A stretch of 64,000 bases of DNA from JABDQZ01 sp963801985 (GCA_963801985.1 CAWDGV010000007.1:1-64000), one strand, 5' to 3'; counted from the first letter of the stretch, positions 1 to 10,249 are shown. Made by a program: numbers and translations. The notes: a model not told the origin generated them from the letters alone.

Positions 1-1
1 T

Positions 2-945
2 ATTGGTGCAACTATACGTTTCAAGAAAAAACTTGAAAAAGCAATCAATTCTTTTCATTCTGATGACAGACTTCTGGTTTGGTCAAGCCGCTTATCAGAA
101 AAGGATAGGAAGCTAATCAGAAAACATCATCTAAATCTTTGGAATATGGAAGATGGGTTTTTGCGTTCTGTGGGTCTTGGCTCAGACCTTGTAAGGCCTC
201 TTTCACTGGTGATTGATAATCATGGTATTTACTACGATGCCAGCAGCTCCAGTGATCTCGAAAACAATTCTGAATAAATATCATTTTGACGAAGAACTTT
301 TGTCAAGGGCCAGAAAAGTACGCAATCAGTTGGTTGCTTTAAAGCTTTCAAAATATAATGTTGGTGTAACTAAATCAATATCTTTACCTGAAGATAAAAA
401 AATTATTTTAGTACCTGGGCAGGTAGAGTCTGATGCATCAATTGCACTGGGTTCCCCGAATAAAATCCAATTTTGAGTTGTTAAAAAAGGTACGTGAAGA
501 TAATCCAAGCGCCTACATTATTTTCAAACCGCATCCGGATGTTGTTTACGGCGGCCGATTAGGTGTCTTAAGTGAAAAATCACAGCAGTTTTATGATGCG
601 CAAATAATTGATAACCCCATTACTGATCTTTTTGAGGTTGTCGATGAGATTCATACCATAAGCTCTTTATCTGGTTTTGAAGCCTTGATGAGGCGAAAAA
701 AAGTGGTTACTTACGGAATGCCTTTTTATGCTGGATGGGGTTTGACGGATGACAGGTTGACATGCAGTCGAAGAAACCGAAAATTGACAATCGATCAACT
801 GGTTGCTGCAACCCTGATTCTATACCCCATCTACGTGGATCCGAAAACCGGGGATATTTGTGATGTTGAAACCGTGATTACCCTGCTGGGTAGAAAAAAA
901 GGGCAAGGTACAAGGACCAGGTTTGAAAACGCGTCTCTATTGTAA
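2..945 (+). CDS. kpsC: Capsule polysaccharide Kdo transferase KpsC-like, C-terminal half (5' truncated, two frameshifts)
   Basis: The gene runs in from the left edge, so only about 313 residues of a protein usually near 670 are present. KpsC is a cytoplasmic, dual-domain beta-Kdo transferase that builds the poly-Kdo linker on lysophosphatidylglycerol for capsule attachment. Family motifs seen are MEDGFLRSVGLGSDL, PLSLVIDNHGIYYD, VPGQVESDAS, IIFKPHPDVVYGG and FYAGWGLTDDR near the end. The reading frame shifts by +1 twice: at about 264-267 (extra A after GAAAAC) and in the C run at 454-457. Removing one base at each restores one continuous protein. These look like sequence errors rather than decay. 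Its usual partner, a KpsS-like gene, lies on the other strand at 5400-6622. Confidence 0.85.
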
Positions 946-1018
946 TATCAGGGATATTTTGGAAGGTAGAAAATAGTCATGTACAATCTATCAGGATTAC
1001 AATACTGATCTGAATTCA

Positions 1019-1047
1019 TTGACTCATTAAGTCAGTTAACTCATAAA
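1019..1047 (+). promoter_or_regulatory. Candidate sigma-70 promoter for the nucleotide-sugar gene block
   Basis: A TTGACT box (1019-1024) is followed after 17 bases by CATAAA (1042-1047), about 24 bases upstream of the start codon at 1071. The -35 box matches the consensus in five of six positions and the -10 box in four of six. A small palindrome, TGACT-CATTA-AGTCA, overlaps the -35 box and could be an operator. This rests on motif matching only. Confidence 0.45.
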
Positions 1048-1070
1048 TTCCTTCTAGATGTAACCAGCAA

Positions 1071-2141
1071 ATGACAGAAAAAATACTCATAACAGGTTCA
1101 TGTGGAACTGTTGGTAGCGGCCTTGTCGAATATCTTATTGATAGATTTCCCGAGAGTGAAATCCATTGCCTTGATAATAATGAAAGCCAGTTGTTCTTTC
1201 AGGAACAGAAGCATATCAATGACGAGCGTGTACGTTTTTTTCTGGGAGATGTTCGTGATTTAAACAGACTTCGAAGCATTATGCACGGTGTGGATTTTGT
1301 TTATCATGCAGCAGCATTGAAACATGTCGTAATGTGTGAGCGTTCTCCGATGGATGCTGTGCAATCAAACATTCTTGGTGTGAACAATGTTATCCAGGCG
1401 GCTAATGAAGCGCATGTTCAAAAAGTTATTTTCACCAGCTCAGATAAGGCAGTTAATCCTACCAATGTGATGGGTACATCAAAGCTGATGGGTGAACGGC
1501 TGATAACGGCTGCGAACACTAATCATCACAGTGGCGAAACCATTTTTGCCTCAACCCGCTTTGGAAATGTACTTGGATCAAACGGTTCTGTAATTCCTAT
1601 TTTCAGAAAACAGATTGAAAAAGGTGGGCCAGTAACGCTCACTGATAAAGACATGACCCGTTTTGTCATGAGCATGGAGCAGGCTGTTAAACTGGTCGTT
1701 GATTCCTGTTCCATGGCAAAAGGGGGAGAAGTCTTTATTACTAAAATGCCGGTAATCCGAATTGCTGATCTTGCCCAGGTAATGATTGAGCAACTTGCTC
1801 CAAAATATGGCCATGATCCTGACAAGATTGAAGTTGTACAAATAGGTTGTAAACCGGGTGAAAAGCTCTATGAAGAACTCATGAGTTTTGAGGAAACTCG
1901 ACGAGCAATCGAACTGGAAGATTACTTTGCCGTGTTACCTGCTTTTAGAGGTTTATACCGGGAAATTGAGTATGATTTTGATGACGTACTTTCTACAAGT
2001 GTCACAAATCCTTATATTTCCCAGGATGAGACCTTCATGAAAAAATCTGAATTAGCAGATTTTCTTCGCCAATATAACCTGTTATCCCATGCTGATCCGG
2101 ATGAACCAGATCAGCGTTACTGGCCTGGTGATAAATCCTAG
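1071..2141 (+). CDS. Nucleotide-sugar 4,6-dehydratase / 5-epimerase, CapD/FlaA1-like short form
   Basis: This 356-residue soluble SDR is related to the UDP-GlcNAc 4,6-dehydratases of polysaccharide loci (CapD, FlaA1/PseB, WbjB). It has a Rossmann motif near residues 9-15 (GSCGTVG), then SSDKAVNPTN at 123-132 and an M-G-T-S-K segment with Met134 and Lys138. Met replaces the usual SDR Tyr, as in the membrane-bound WbpM/CapD group; short forms such as PseB normally keep Tyr. The C-terminal IGCKPGEKLYEELMS is also family-typical. It would make a 4-keto-6-deoxy UDP-HexNAc in the cytosol. The gene is 14 bases upstream of the SQD1-like gene, probably in one transcript. The exact stereochemistry of the product cannot be read from sequence. 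Confidence 0.8.
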   Translation: MTEKILITGSCGTVGSGLVEYLIDRFPESEIHCLDNNESQLFFQEQKHINDERVRFFLGDVRDLNRLRSIMHGVDFVYHAAALKHVVMCERSPMDAVQSNILGVNNVIQAANEAHVQKVIFTSSDKAVNPTNVMGTSKLMGERLITAANTNHHSGETIFASTRFGNVLGSNGSVIPIFRKQIEKGGPVTLTDKDMTRFVMSMEQAVKLVVDSCSMAKGGEVFITKMPVIRIADLAQVMIEQLAPKYGHDPDKIEVVQIGCKPGEKLYEELMSFEETRRAIELEDYFAVLPAFRGLYREIEYDFDDVLSTSVTNPYISQDETFMKKSELADFLRQYNLLSHADPDEPDQRYWPGDKS

Positions 2142-2155
2142 AGGTCAATTAAATA

Positions 2156-3343
2156 ATGTCCCATATTCTTATTCTTGGCGGTGATGGCTACCTGGGTTGG
2201 CCTACTGCAATGTATTTCTCGGCCAGAGGCTATGAAGTTACTGTCGTAGATAATTATTTCAGACGCCATGTGGTGGATGAAATTGATGTCAGTATGCTTT
2301 ACCCAACACCAAACCTGGTTGAGCGGGCCCGGCTGTGGCATGAAAAAACCGGTCATGAGATAAAAGTCGTCATTGGTGATCTTGCTGATGTTGAGTTGAT
2401 GCGGTCACTTTTTGATGGACATGTAAGTTACCAGTGGTCGGTCAATACCAAATTTACTGGTCTGCCGGATACCGTTGTGCATTTTGCAGAGCAGCCCTCG
2501 GCACCTTATTCGCTGATGAATTACAAGACAGCAAACTTTACTGTCAGTAACAACCTGATGGTTACCAATAACCTGATGTTCGCTATTCGAGACCTGGCAA
2601 GGGATGTGCATGTTATCAAACTTGGCACCATGGGCGAATATGGTACTCCGAATATTGATATCGAAGAGGGTTGGATCGATATTGAACACAAGGGAAGAAA
2701 GGACCGCTTTCTGTTTCCACGCCAGGCAGGTTCGCTTTATCACACGACCAAGGTGATGGATACCGACCTTATGTGGTTTGGCGTGCGGATGTGGGATCTA
2801 AAGGTTACTGACTTAATGCAAGGGCCTGTATATGGAATTGAGACAGAAGAGTCCTTGATCGATGCAAGATTCAGAACGATTTTTAATTACGACGAGCTGT
2901 TCGGTACCATTGTTAATCGATTTATTACCCAGGCCGTTGTCGGCTATCCACTCACAGTTTATGGAAAAGGCGGTCAGACGCGTGGGTACCTTAACCTGAA
3001 AGACACCTTGCAATGTGTGCATGCTGCCGAACAAAACCCAGCTGAAGCAGGTGAACTTAAGATCTATAACCAGATAATGGAAACGTTCTCAGCTAATGAT
3101 CTTGCGGGTATGACCAAGGAGGTTGGTGATGCATTAGGTTACCAAGTCGTAATTGAACAGATAGAAAACCCAAGAAAAGAACTCGAAGAACACTATTACA
3201 ATCCTTCTTATCAGGGTTTACTTGATATCGGTGTGAAGCCGCATTACCTGACTCCGGAAGTGATGACCGAAATGTTCAAAATTGTTGGAGAGTTCAAAGA
3301 TCATATTCGAAAAGAAACGATATTCAGAGGTGTTAAGTGGTAA
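2156..3343 (+). CDS. sqdB: UDP-sulfoquinovose synthase homologue (SQD1/SqdB family)
   Basis: This 395-residue SDR has the hallmarks of SQD1, which converts UDP-glucose and sulfite to UDP-sulfoquinovose. They are GGDGYLGW at residues 8-15 (NAD site), VVHFAEQPSAPYS at about 107-119, GTMGEYGTPNIDIEEG at 157-172, YHTTK at 195-199 (catalytic Tyr and Lys, with Thr158 as third member) and YGKGGQTRGYL further on. No SqdX-type sulfoquinovosyl-diacylglycerol transferase is visible nearby, and the gene sits among capsule genes. The sugar may therefore go into a glycan rather than sulfolipid (inference). Its stop overlaps the next start by 7 bases. Function is inferred from motifs; a related UDP-hexose epimerase activity is the alternative. 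Confidence 0.85.
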   Translation: MSHILILGGDGYLGWPTAMYFSARGYEVTVVDNYFRRHVVDEIDVSMLYPTPNLVERARLWHEKTGHEIKVVIGDLADVELMRSLFDGHVSYQWSVNTKFTGLPDTVVHFAEQPSAPYSLMNYKTANFTVSNNLMVTNNLMFAIRDLARDVHVIKLGTMGEYGTPNIDIEEGWIDIEHKGRKDRFLFPRQAGSLYHTTKVMDTDLMWFGVRMWDLKVTDLMQGPVYGIETEESLIDARFRTIFNYDELFGTIVNRFITQAVVGYPLTVYGKGGQTRGYLNLKDTLQCVHAAEQNPAEAGELKIYNQIMETFSANDLAGMTKEVGDALGYQVVIEQIENPRKELEEHYYNPSYQGLLDIGVKPHYLTPEVMTEMFKIVGEFKDHIRKETIFRGVKW

Positions 3344-4316
3344 AAAGCTGGTTGATAACAGGTGGGTGTGGGTTTATTGGCACTTCCCTGGTTAAGAAGC
3401 TGTTGCATCAACAGCCTGATGTGCATATTCGTATTCTGGATAATCTTTCGGTGGGAACAAAAGCTGATCTTGCCGAGGTCTGCGAGTTTTCAGATATAGC
3501 TGTCGATAAGCTGGATACTCAGCCTGGTGTATTTCTTATTACCGGTGATATTCGTGATGAAGACATATGCATGGGCGTAGGGCAGGGTATGGAATGTATC
3601 GTCCATCTCGCCGCCAACACTGGTGTTGGTCCTTCTGTGGAAGATCCAAGAGCTGATATGGAAGCAAATATTATCGGAATTTTCAATATGCTTGAATCAG
3701 CAAGGCTGAACAAGATAGGGCAATTTGTTTTCGCCTCGTCCGGCGCACCAGCTGGTATAGTTGAGCCTCCCATTCATGAGGAAATGGCACCGCATCCAGT
3801 TTCGCCTTATGGTGCGAGTAAACTGGCTGGTGAAGGGTATTGTTCTTCGTATTTTCAGACATTTGGAATCAACACCATTTCTTTAAGATTTGGTAATGTT
3901 TATGGTCCACGCTCAAAGAAAAAATCCAGTGTTGTTGCAAAATTTATTCGCCAGGCACTTAATGGTGAAGTTTGCGAAATCTATGGTGATGGTTCCCAGA
4001 CACGTGACTTTATTTATATTGATGACCTGATTGACGCCATAGAAAAAGCCAGTGTTTTTAAAGGTGGAGGCGAAGTTTTTCAGATTGCAGCGGGTACTGA
4101 ATTGACCTTGAATGAATTAGTTAAGGAGTTAAAGGTTATTTTTGATCGGGAAACTGGCTTAAACATGCAGATTGTGCACGGAGAAAAGCGCCTTGGTGAT
4201 GTTATGAGAAATTATTCTGATACGAGCAAAGCTCGAAAAATATCTTGGTTGGGAAGGTGTCAACTCCATTGGAGCAAGGTCTCAGGTTGACAGTAGCTGA
4301 TTTGATGAAGTCGTGA
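3337..4316 (+). CDS. NAD-dependent sugar epimerase/dehydratase (GalE-like), 3' frameshifts
   Basis: This is an extended SDR of about 325 residues after repair. It has TGGCGFIG at residues 8-15, a Ser-rich FASSG segment near 133-137, and Tyr158/Lys162 in YGASK. RFGNVYGPRS and a YGDGSQTRDFIYIDDL segment are typical of UDP-glucose 4-epimerase and UDP-glucuronate epimerase relatives. It starts at GTG 3337, overlapping the SQD1-like gene. Near the 3' end two +1 shifts (about 4243 and 4261) disturb the reading frame. Dropping one base at each gives a normal tail ending at TGA 4314-4316; unrepaired, the frame stops at 4290. It probably supplies an epimerised UDP-sugar for the same glycan. Substrate unknown. 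Confidence 0.75.
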
Positions 4317-4390
4317 AACTTTGAAGAAATATTTTTAACAGTCTATTAATTAAAGGCCGGCTAATCTTATTTTTACTTAATCGTTAGGAG

Positions 4391-5394
4391 TTATTCTTTT
4401 TCTTTCCGTATCCATTGGCAGGAACTGTCCATGGCTTCTGTAAAACCAACTTCATTAAATTCATGGTGGGCTTTATGCAGTTTTTCTGCGCTGTGACCAC
4501 AGGTTTTTGAAAAGAAACGAACTAATAAAGGGTGCAATAATGGCTCTTTGTCAGGCAGAAATTTTTGGTGAAATTTATTTAAAATATTCGCGGATAACTC
4601 TGCAACCCAAAAGGGCAGGTTAATTACGATTCCCTTCCCATTTATGCCTGTTTTAAGTTGCTTAATAAAGTCAGACCAGTTTTTGTCGTAGTTGTCTCTG
4701 ACGTTATATATCTGGTTTAGTGATTTTTCCGACTTAGCCGCCCACAGCATGTGCTGTACCAGGTTGTCTATGTAGAGCAGGCCTGCATTTGATCTTCCGC
4801 CATCAATCGTTAGCATAAGTCCCGATTTTAGTTCCTTGCCAATCCTAGAAATAAACTGGCTGCCTGGTCCTATAACATTGCAGGGACGAAGGATGGTATA
4901 GGGAAGCTGATGCTCAACTGCATATTTTTAAGTAGATTTTCAGCAAGAATTTTACTTTTACCATAGCCGAATCTTTCTTCGCCTATAGGGCAGTTCTCAT
5001 CACAGGGAGCGTCGGGAAAGCCATATACATCAACTGATGAAATGTGAACAAATCTCGCAAGTGTTGGTTCTTCAAATTTAACTGCATTAAGTAAATTACT
5101 GAGACCCTGGACATTCGTGCTGTAGTAGTTATCCCAGGAGTCCCATGTTTTTACATTCGCAGCGCAATGGAAAATAACTGAGGTATCTTTGACAGCAGTG
5201 CGCAGTGCAACCATGTCATTAAGATCACCAGTTACTATTTCACAGTTGCTCTTAAGTGCCGGGCTGAGTTTACTTTCGTCGCGAACGAAAAGCCTGACAG
5301 CATTTCCTTTTTGGACTAAATATGAAGCGAGATGGCTACCGATAAAGCCTGTTGCCCCGGTTATCAGAATGGTGTTGGTGGTTGTCGTTAACAT
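4391..5394 (-). CDS. NAD-dependent epimerase/dehydratase (extended SDR), one frameshift
   Basis: This 334-residue (repaired) SDR reads leftward from ATG 5392-5394. It has ITGATGFIGSHLASYL near residues 11-26, a GDLND segment at 56-60, HISSVDVYG at 117-125 and catalytic YGKSK at 144-148. A -1 shift near 4921-4925, in an AT-rich run, splits it. Adding one base gives the continuous segment N-Y-A-V-E-H-Q-L-P-Y-T-I-L-R-P, which is normal for the family. The gene starts 5 bases after the KpsS-like stop, so the two are probably cotranscribed leftward. It converges on the 3337-4316 gene across a 74-base gap. The substrate is likely a nucleotide sugar but cannot be specified. Confidence 0.75.
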
Positions 5395-5399
5395 GTCAT

Positions 5400-6622
5400 T
5401 TAATCAAGACCTACAGTTTGCATCGCGAGTTTTTCTGCAAAATCTTTAATGCCATGTGTCATGCCTGGTTCTTTAAAAAAGACTCCACGCACATGCAGTT
5501 TGTTAGCAATAACATTAATAAAGGAATCAACATTCTCTTTATTGGGTAGTTCGGTGTTTTTCCAAAAATCGTCAAGACTACCTTGATAAGTTAGACCTGG
5601 CATATCGTATACTGGTGAACTTAAGGTTTTGACAGGACATCCGAGTTGAAGTGCCCGTAACCCGGAAGTGCTGTTAACCGTTATAAGACCTTGGGTATTC
5701 TTAATGCATTTATCAATACTTGTACCGCCATCAATAAAAAAAACTCTTTTCTCGACCTTAAATTCCCGGGAAATCTGTGCGCAAATATTATCTCCAGTTC
5801 CTGATGCCAAAATCTCCCGGGTGATTCTTGATGACCAGGTTTGTCTGCGAAGGGCAGTACATGGAAAATGACTCAATAACTTCTTTTAAAGGTTCAAGTA
5901 AATCGTCATAGTCTGAGTAGGAAATTATCTGGTAGTCATGCTCCAGTTGCATGGCATAACATGAAATAGCTTTGTTCTCCTGTTTCAAGTTTTTCAACAA
6001 ATGTTTTTGTTTTTCTATAGTTCAATGCAAGTTTTAGCCATTTTAAAAAAGAATATGGATATCTTTTCAGTGATGGCCTTATGTCATTGTAGGCATAGTG
6101 GGGGAAAAACAGATGATCCAACGAAGTAGCTAAACTATAGATGATGTCATGAAATATCTTGTTGATCTCGCTGTCAGAATAAATGGTTTTCAAATCTGCT
6201 CTTGGTAGCTGGCTATTGAGTTCAAGAATTCTGTTTATATTTTTGGGTATTTGTGATTTTCCATTTAATCCATTTAACTCAATTGCTATCCAGTCAGGCC
6301 GAAGGTAGCCAAAATCTGTAGCAATAACCCTGATGCCTTTAACTTTAGCTCTATCAATCGCAACTTTATGATACCTTCTTTGCTCACCGACCAGCACAAG
6401 GTCTGTCACCTTATTCTCGGAAAAAAAATTATCAATGTAATTTTCCCACTCGGAGAAATCACCTCTGAAATTGACTGAATTTGGACCATTCCAGTAAATC
6501 CAGTCACCAAGGCATAAGTTAATTCTGCTTACGCGGTGATGCTTGCTTTCAAGAATATTTCCAACTCTTTTGAAAAAGCTGCTTTGCATACCTTGAAGAA
6601 AAAGAAAGTGTCGTTGACTCAT
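5400..6622 (-). CDS. kpsS: Capsule polysaccharide Kdo transferase KpsS-like, two frameshifts
   Basis: After repair this is about 406 residues, close to the usual KpsS length of about 390. KpsS adds the first Kdo to the lipid acceptor, after which KpsC extends the linker. Visible motifs are HFLFLQGMQSSFF at the start, LGDWIYW, a central ATDFGYLRPDWIAIE, then LEHDYQIISYSD, VIKNHPGD and ITVNSTSGLRALQLGCPV near the end. Start ATG 6620-6622 is preferred (GGGA about 8 bases upstream). An in-frame extension to 6823 would overlap the divergent gene and lacks family similarity. Two +1 shifts, near 5953 and 5793, break the frame. Two Kps-type linker enzymes without visible KpsMT/DE genes suggest more of the locus lies left of the window. 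Confidence 0.8.
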
Positions 6623-6720
6623 TGAATTCCCGGAAGCAGTATTTGTCCCAATTATTCTTTCATGTCTCGATTTTATCAGATATTCTTTTTCTTTCTTGCT
6701 AAAGCAATAAATGGGGATGA

Positions 6721-7878
6721 ATGAAGCAGTTAAATATTTTATGCAAAACCTACCAGAGCATTCACCAGGTACCAGAAAAAGACTGGGAAACAATTGCTCA
6801 GGATGCATCAATAGTTTATTCATTCAGTTATTGGAAACTGCTAGAAGAATCTGATATCAAAGGTTTTTACGACCTGACTTATATACTCATTTACGAAGGA
6901 GATAGACCAGCTTTCATTAGTGTGTGTTATCTTCTTAATAAGGATTTGCTTGAGTATGGACTTGGTCCACTCAGGTTTTTCGTCAATAAAATTAGAAAAA
7001 TTTACCCTGAATTTTTAAATTTAAAGGTCCTGGAGTTTGGCGCTCCAATTAATATTCACACGCCTCCATTTTTAACCCGGCCTGATTCTGATATATCTGC
7101 GATTTTCCAAGCTTTCACAGAAGAAATTAAAGCTATTGCCGGACAAAAAAAGCCTTTTCTGATAGAGGTGAAAGACATATTCCCCAACCAGCATGTTGAT
7201 CAAAAACTCTTCGATTTTTTGGTCAATAACGACTTTTCTATAGCCAGGGGGCAGCCGAATGCTTTGATTGAACTGACCTGGAAATCGGCTGATGATTATA
7301 TTGCCAGCATGAAAAGTTACTATCGAAGTAAGTTATTAAAGCATTTGAGGCGAAATGAGGACAGAGCGCTGTCCTGGCAATTGACTAAAGACTTCTATCA
7401 AATGTCACAAGACCTTGCTCGCCAATGGATGTTGGTTCATAACAAGGCAAACCATATACACCGTGAAGTATTGAATTCGAAATTTTATCAATCTATTGAT
7501 GTGGCGTTTCCAGAAGAATCCATGGTTTTGCTTTTATATGATGGTGACCAATTGATCGGGCATGCATTGTTGCTTATGGATGGTGATACGCTTCGATGGC
7601 TTTATATCGGGCGCAACAACACTGAAAATGACAGTCTGTATATGTTAATGATGTACAAAATCATTGACGTCGGAATTAGTTTGAACGCAAAAAAGATTGA
7701 TTGTGGCCCGACGACATATAGTATAAAGCGGGACATGGGAGCGAAAATAGAAGATTTGTCCTATGCCTTTAAATTGAAATCCGCGCTATTAAACAGGCTG
7801 TTTTCAGGAATAGTCAGTAGATTCAATACGGTTCAGGCTATAAAAAACAAACAGATTTTTAAAAAAGAGCTGGGCTAG
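6721..7878 (+). CDS. BioF2/FemAB-like GNAT family acyltransferase (paralog 1)
   Basis: This 385-residue protein has a C-terminal GNAT-fold region (about residues 190-340) of the Acetyltransf_6 / BioF2-like, FemAB-related type. Typical segments are MKSYYRSKLLKHLRR, LIGHALLLMDGDTLRWLYIG and a late IDCGPTTYSIKRDMGA. Such enzymes transfer acyl or aminoacyl groups to amines in lipid or cell-wall pathways. Here the substrate is unknown. Start ATG 6721 has a GGGGAT ribosome site upstream. The gene is divergent from the KpsS-like gene (98-base gap) and convergent with a close paralog. The neighbouring PKS and AONS genes make N-acylation of an amino-ketone lipid a reasonable guess. Base composition is AT-rich, as in other accessory genes here. 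Confidence 0.65.
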   Translation: MKQLNILCKTYQSIHQVPEKDWETIAQDASIVYSFSYWKLLEESDIKGFYDLTYILIYEGDRPAFISVCYLLNKDLLEYGLGPLRFFVNKIRKIYPEFLNLKVLEFGAPINIHTPPFLTRPDSDISAIFQAFTEEIKAIAGQKKPFLIEVKDIFPNQHVDQKLFDFLVNNDFSIARGQPNALIELTWKSADDYIASMKSYYRSKLLKHLRRNEDRALSWQLTKDFYQMSQDLARQWMLVHNKANHIHREVLNSKFYQSIDVAFPEESMVLLLYDGDQLIGHALLLMDGDTLRWLYIGRNNTENDSLYMLMMYKIIDVGISLNAKKIDCGPTTYSIKRDMGAKIEDLSYAFKLKSALLNRLFSGIVSRFNTVQAIKNKQIFKKELG

Positions 7879-9018
7879 TTTTTTTGCTTGAACACACGTT
7901 TTTTTGGATATTCTCTGGCACTGTATAGAAGCCTGAATATAGGTTTTAGCAGAAAATTAACAAACGGAATTGTGATGCGGATTGCCATATTGACAGGAAT
8001 AATATCTGCACCGAAGTCCGTTTTTATTGGGTAAGTTGTTAACCCCATTTCCAGTTTGTTAACTCTCATTTTGATGGCGGTTTCAACAATCGTATCGATA
8101 ATAAAAAAGTACAGACTATTGGCTTCTGATCTGTTACGTCCTACATATAGCCAACGTAGCATTTCATTATCTTTCACGAGTAATACGTGTGCGATAAGTT
8201 CATTTCCCTGGTAATAGAGAATGACTTTGGATTGACTGCCAAGATTGTTTGAAATTGCTGTATAAAACCTGGGGTTGAGAACTTCTCTTTTCAGCTCTTT
8301 TGCCTTGTGATGAATATTCAGCCATTGAGTGCAAAGAGTTTCAGATAAGTGCTCAAAATCATCAACAATCTGGTAGTGAACATTTTTATTGCGTTTGAAA
8401 TGCTTAAATAATTTATTTCTGTAATGGCTTCGCAGCGAATTGTGATAGTCATCAATGGAATTCCACTTGATGTCTAAATAGGTGTTTGGTAGGGCGGGTA
8501 ACCAGGCAAACCCCAACTTGGAAAAAATGGCTTCAAATTTATTAATATCTTTATTGCTTTCAAAATCCCTGACGACAATGAGTAATGATCTTTTTTTAAT
8601 AGCGAGGCGTGTTAATGATTTTTTCAATGACTCAAGAAAAAGGGAGGCATCCAAATCGTCTTTTGTCACGAATTGCGGGGTGTTGATCGTTATCGGTGAG
8701 CCACACTCAAGTATTTTGAGCGTGAAAAAAATTGGGAAAAATTTTTCTGATAGATCCGAGTGTATTTTTTAGATAACTGGAAGAGAATATTGCAAGGTCA
8801 GTTCTTATTGTATAGCTGGGAACAAATGCAACAGGTTGTTCATATTCATCAAAAAAAACCAGGTAGGAATAGTCAATATCCTTTAGTTTTGCCTGTTCCA
8901 GTGTTTTCCAGAAATTATATGTCATCGTAATCGAGCGATGAGTACCGATTTTCCACGCAGCTTCAGGAATGTCATCTACTTTTACATAAAATGAATATCC
9001 TAATGTTTTCTTTTTCAT
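7875..9018 (-). CDS. BioF2/FemAB-like GNAT family acyltransferase (paralog 2), one frameshift
   Basis: Once repaired this is a 380-residue paralog of the 6721-7878 protein. The two align end to end: RKIFPNFF..LKILECGSPI matches RKIYPEFLNLKVLEFGAPI, and LRWLYVGRNRSEANSLYFF matches the equivalent LRWLYIGRNN segment. A +1 shift lies in the A7 run at 8725-8731 (T7 on the coding strand); six bases restore the frame. The gene is convergent with paralog 1, and both stop codons lie within the shared tetranucleotide CTAG at 7875-7878. It is divergent from the glycosyltransferase at 9289. An inverted duplication of one ancestral gene is the simplest explanation. Substrate unknown. Confidence 0.65.
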
Positions 9019-9288
9019 GGTTTGGGGATAAAGGCTAAATGAATCAAAGCAATATTTGAGAGGAATTATTGATTTTCACAATATATTTAGATTGGATGAT
9101 ATTTTTCAATAAATTGCCAGCCTAACACGTGTTTCCTTTTACCTCGTCATTGTCAGTAGTTTGGATTTGAGGATTAATGATGCCAGAGATGGGAATCTCA
9201 GTGTTTTCAGGTTTTTCGTATTGTATCAAGTTAACTGGTTATTATAGATGTTCAAAAAGAACACGAAGCTTAGATGTTGGGGTAGTAA

Positions 9289-10249
9289 ATGAAAGCTTTT
9301 GTAGTGGAAGAAAGACAATTACCATCAAGTGACTTTTTCGTGATCCCGGCTTTGCAGGCAAAGGGTTATGAAGTTGTGCGTTGTGGCTTAAAGGTCTTAC
9401 CTGACCAGGATGAACTCAATGGTGCTGTCGTGGTTTTGGTACGTTATTTTTCTTCAGCATGGAAACAATTGATTGAAAAAGCCCGCAAACAGCTTCATCA
9501 GTTGATTTTTTTCATGGATGATGACCTTTTTGACCTTAACGCCACGCAAGGCACAATCGTCGGATACCGACTGCGACTCGCCTGGAAGGCGACTCGTCAT
9601 ATGCAATGGCTGCAAAAGCAGAGTCCGCAGTTATGGGTTTCAACACCGTATCTGTTTGAGAAATATCTGGACTGGGAAGCCAAAACTGGTATTGCCTTCA
9701 TCCATAAAACATGGGCAAAAAAACGACTCTCCAGCTAAGCGGATTTTTTATCATGGCACATTGACTCATGAGGCTGAGATTCAATGGCTAAGGCCTGTGA
9801 TGGCTGAAGTGATGGCTGCAAATGAGCGACTCAGTTGTGAATTATTTGGCGGAAAACGTATAAAGCGATTATTTCAGGATTTTGAGAGGGTTACCGTATT
9901 GAGTCCAATGGACTGGCCTGCTTATCAGAACTTTGTTTTGAATGGCCGGGGATATATTGGTCTTGCACCACAATTGGATATTCCTTTCAATCGTGCCCGC
10001 TCATATACCAAGTTTTTTGATATCACCCGTTATGGTGGTGTCGGGATTTATTCCCCCGGTTCGGAAAATGCCAACGTAGTACAGGATAATATTGAGGGTG
10101 TCATCGCAGATCTGAATCAGCAGGAGTGGACTGAGAAAATTCTCAAGCTTGTCGAGGACAAGACTCATTGGCAGCAGATGCGGGAAAATGCAGAAAAAAA
10201 GGTCAGTGAGCTGGATGATATAGCCCAAAAATCTTATCAAAAACTTTAA
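9289..10249 (+). CDS. Putative glycosyltransferase (GT-B-like), one frameshift
   Basis: This protein is 319 residues after repair. The N-terminal half has an FFMDDDLFD acidic segment and repeated beta-strand spacing. The C-terminal half reads like a GT-B donor domain, with RIFYHGTLTHEAEIQWL, the small-residue rich GYIGLAPQLDIPFNRARSYTKFFD, GGVGIYS and a final charged helix. Such proteins are found among capsule and spore-coat glycosyltransferases. A +1 shift lies in the A7 run at 9717-9723; removing one A joins W-A-K to N-D-S-P-A-K. The gene is transcribed toward the PKS (95-base gap). The assignment rests on fold-like patterns, not a diagnostic motif, so the exact family and donor sugar are uncertain. 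Confidence 0.5.

Noticed and set aside
6623..6823. N-terminal extension of the KpsS-like gene
   Set aside because: It overlaps the divergent GNAT gene, lacks family sequence, and ATG 6620-6622 has a ribosome site and the family start.
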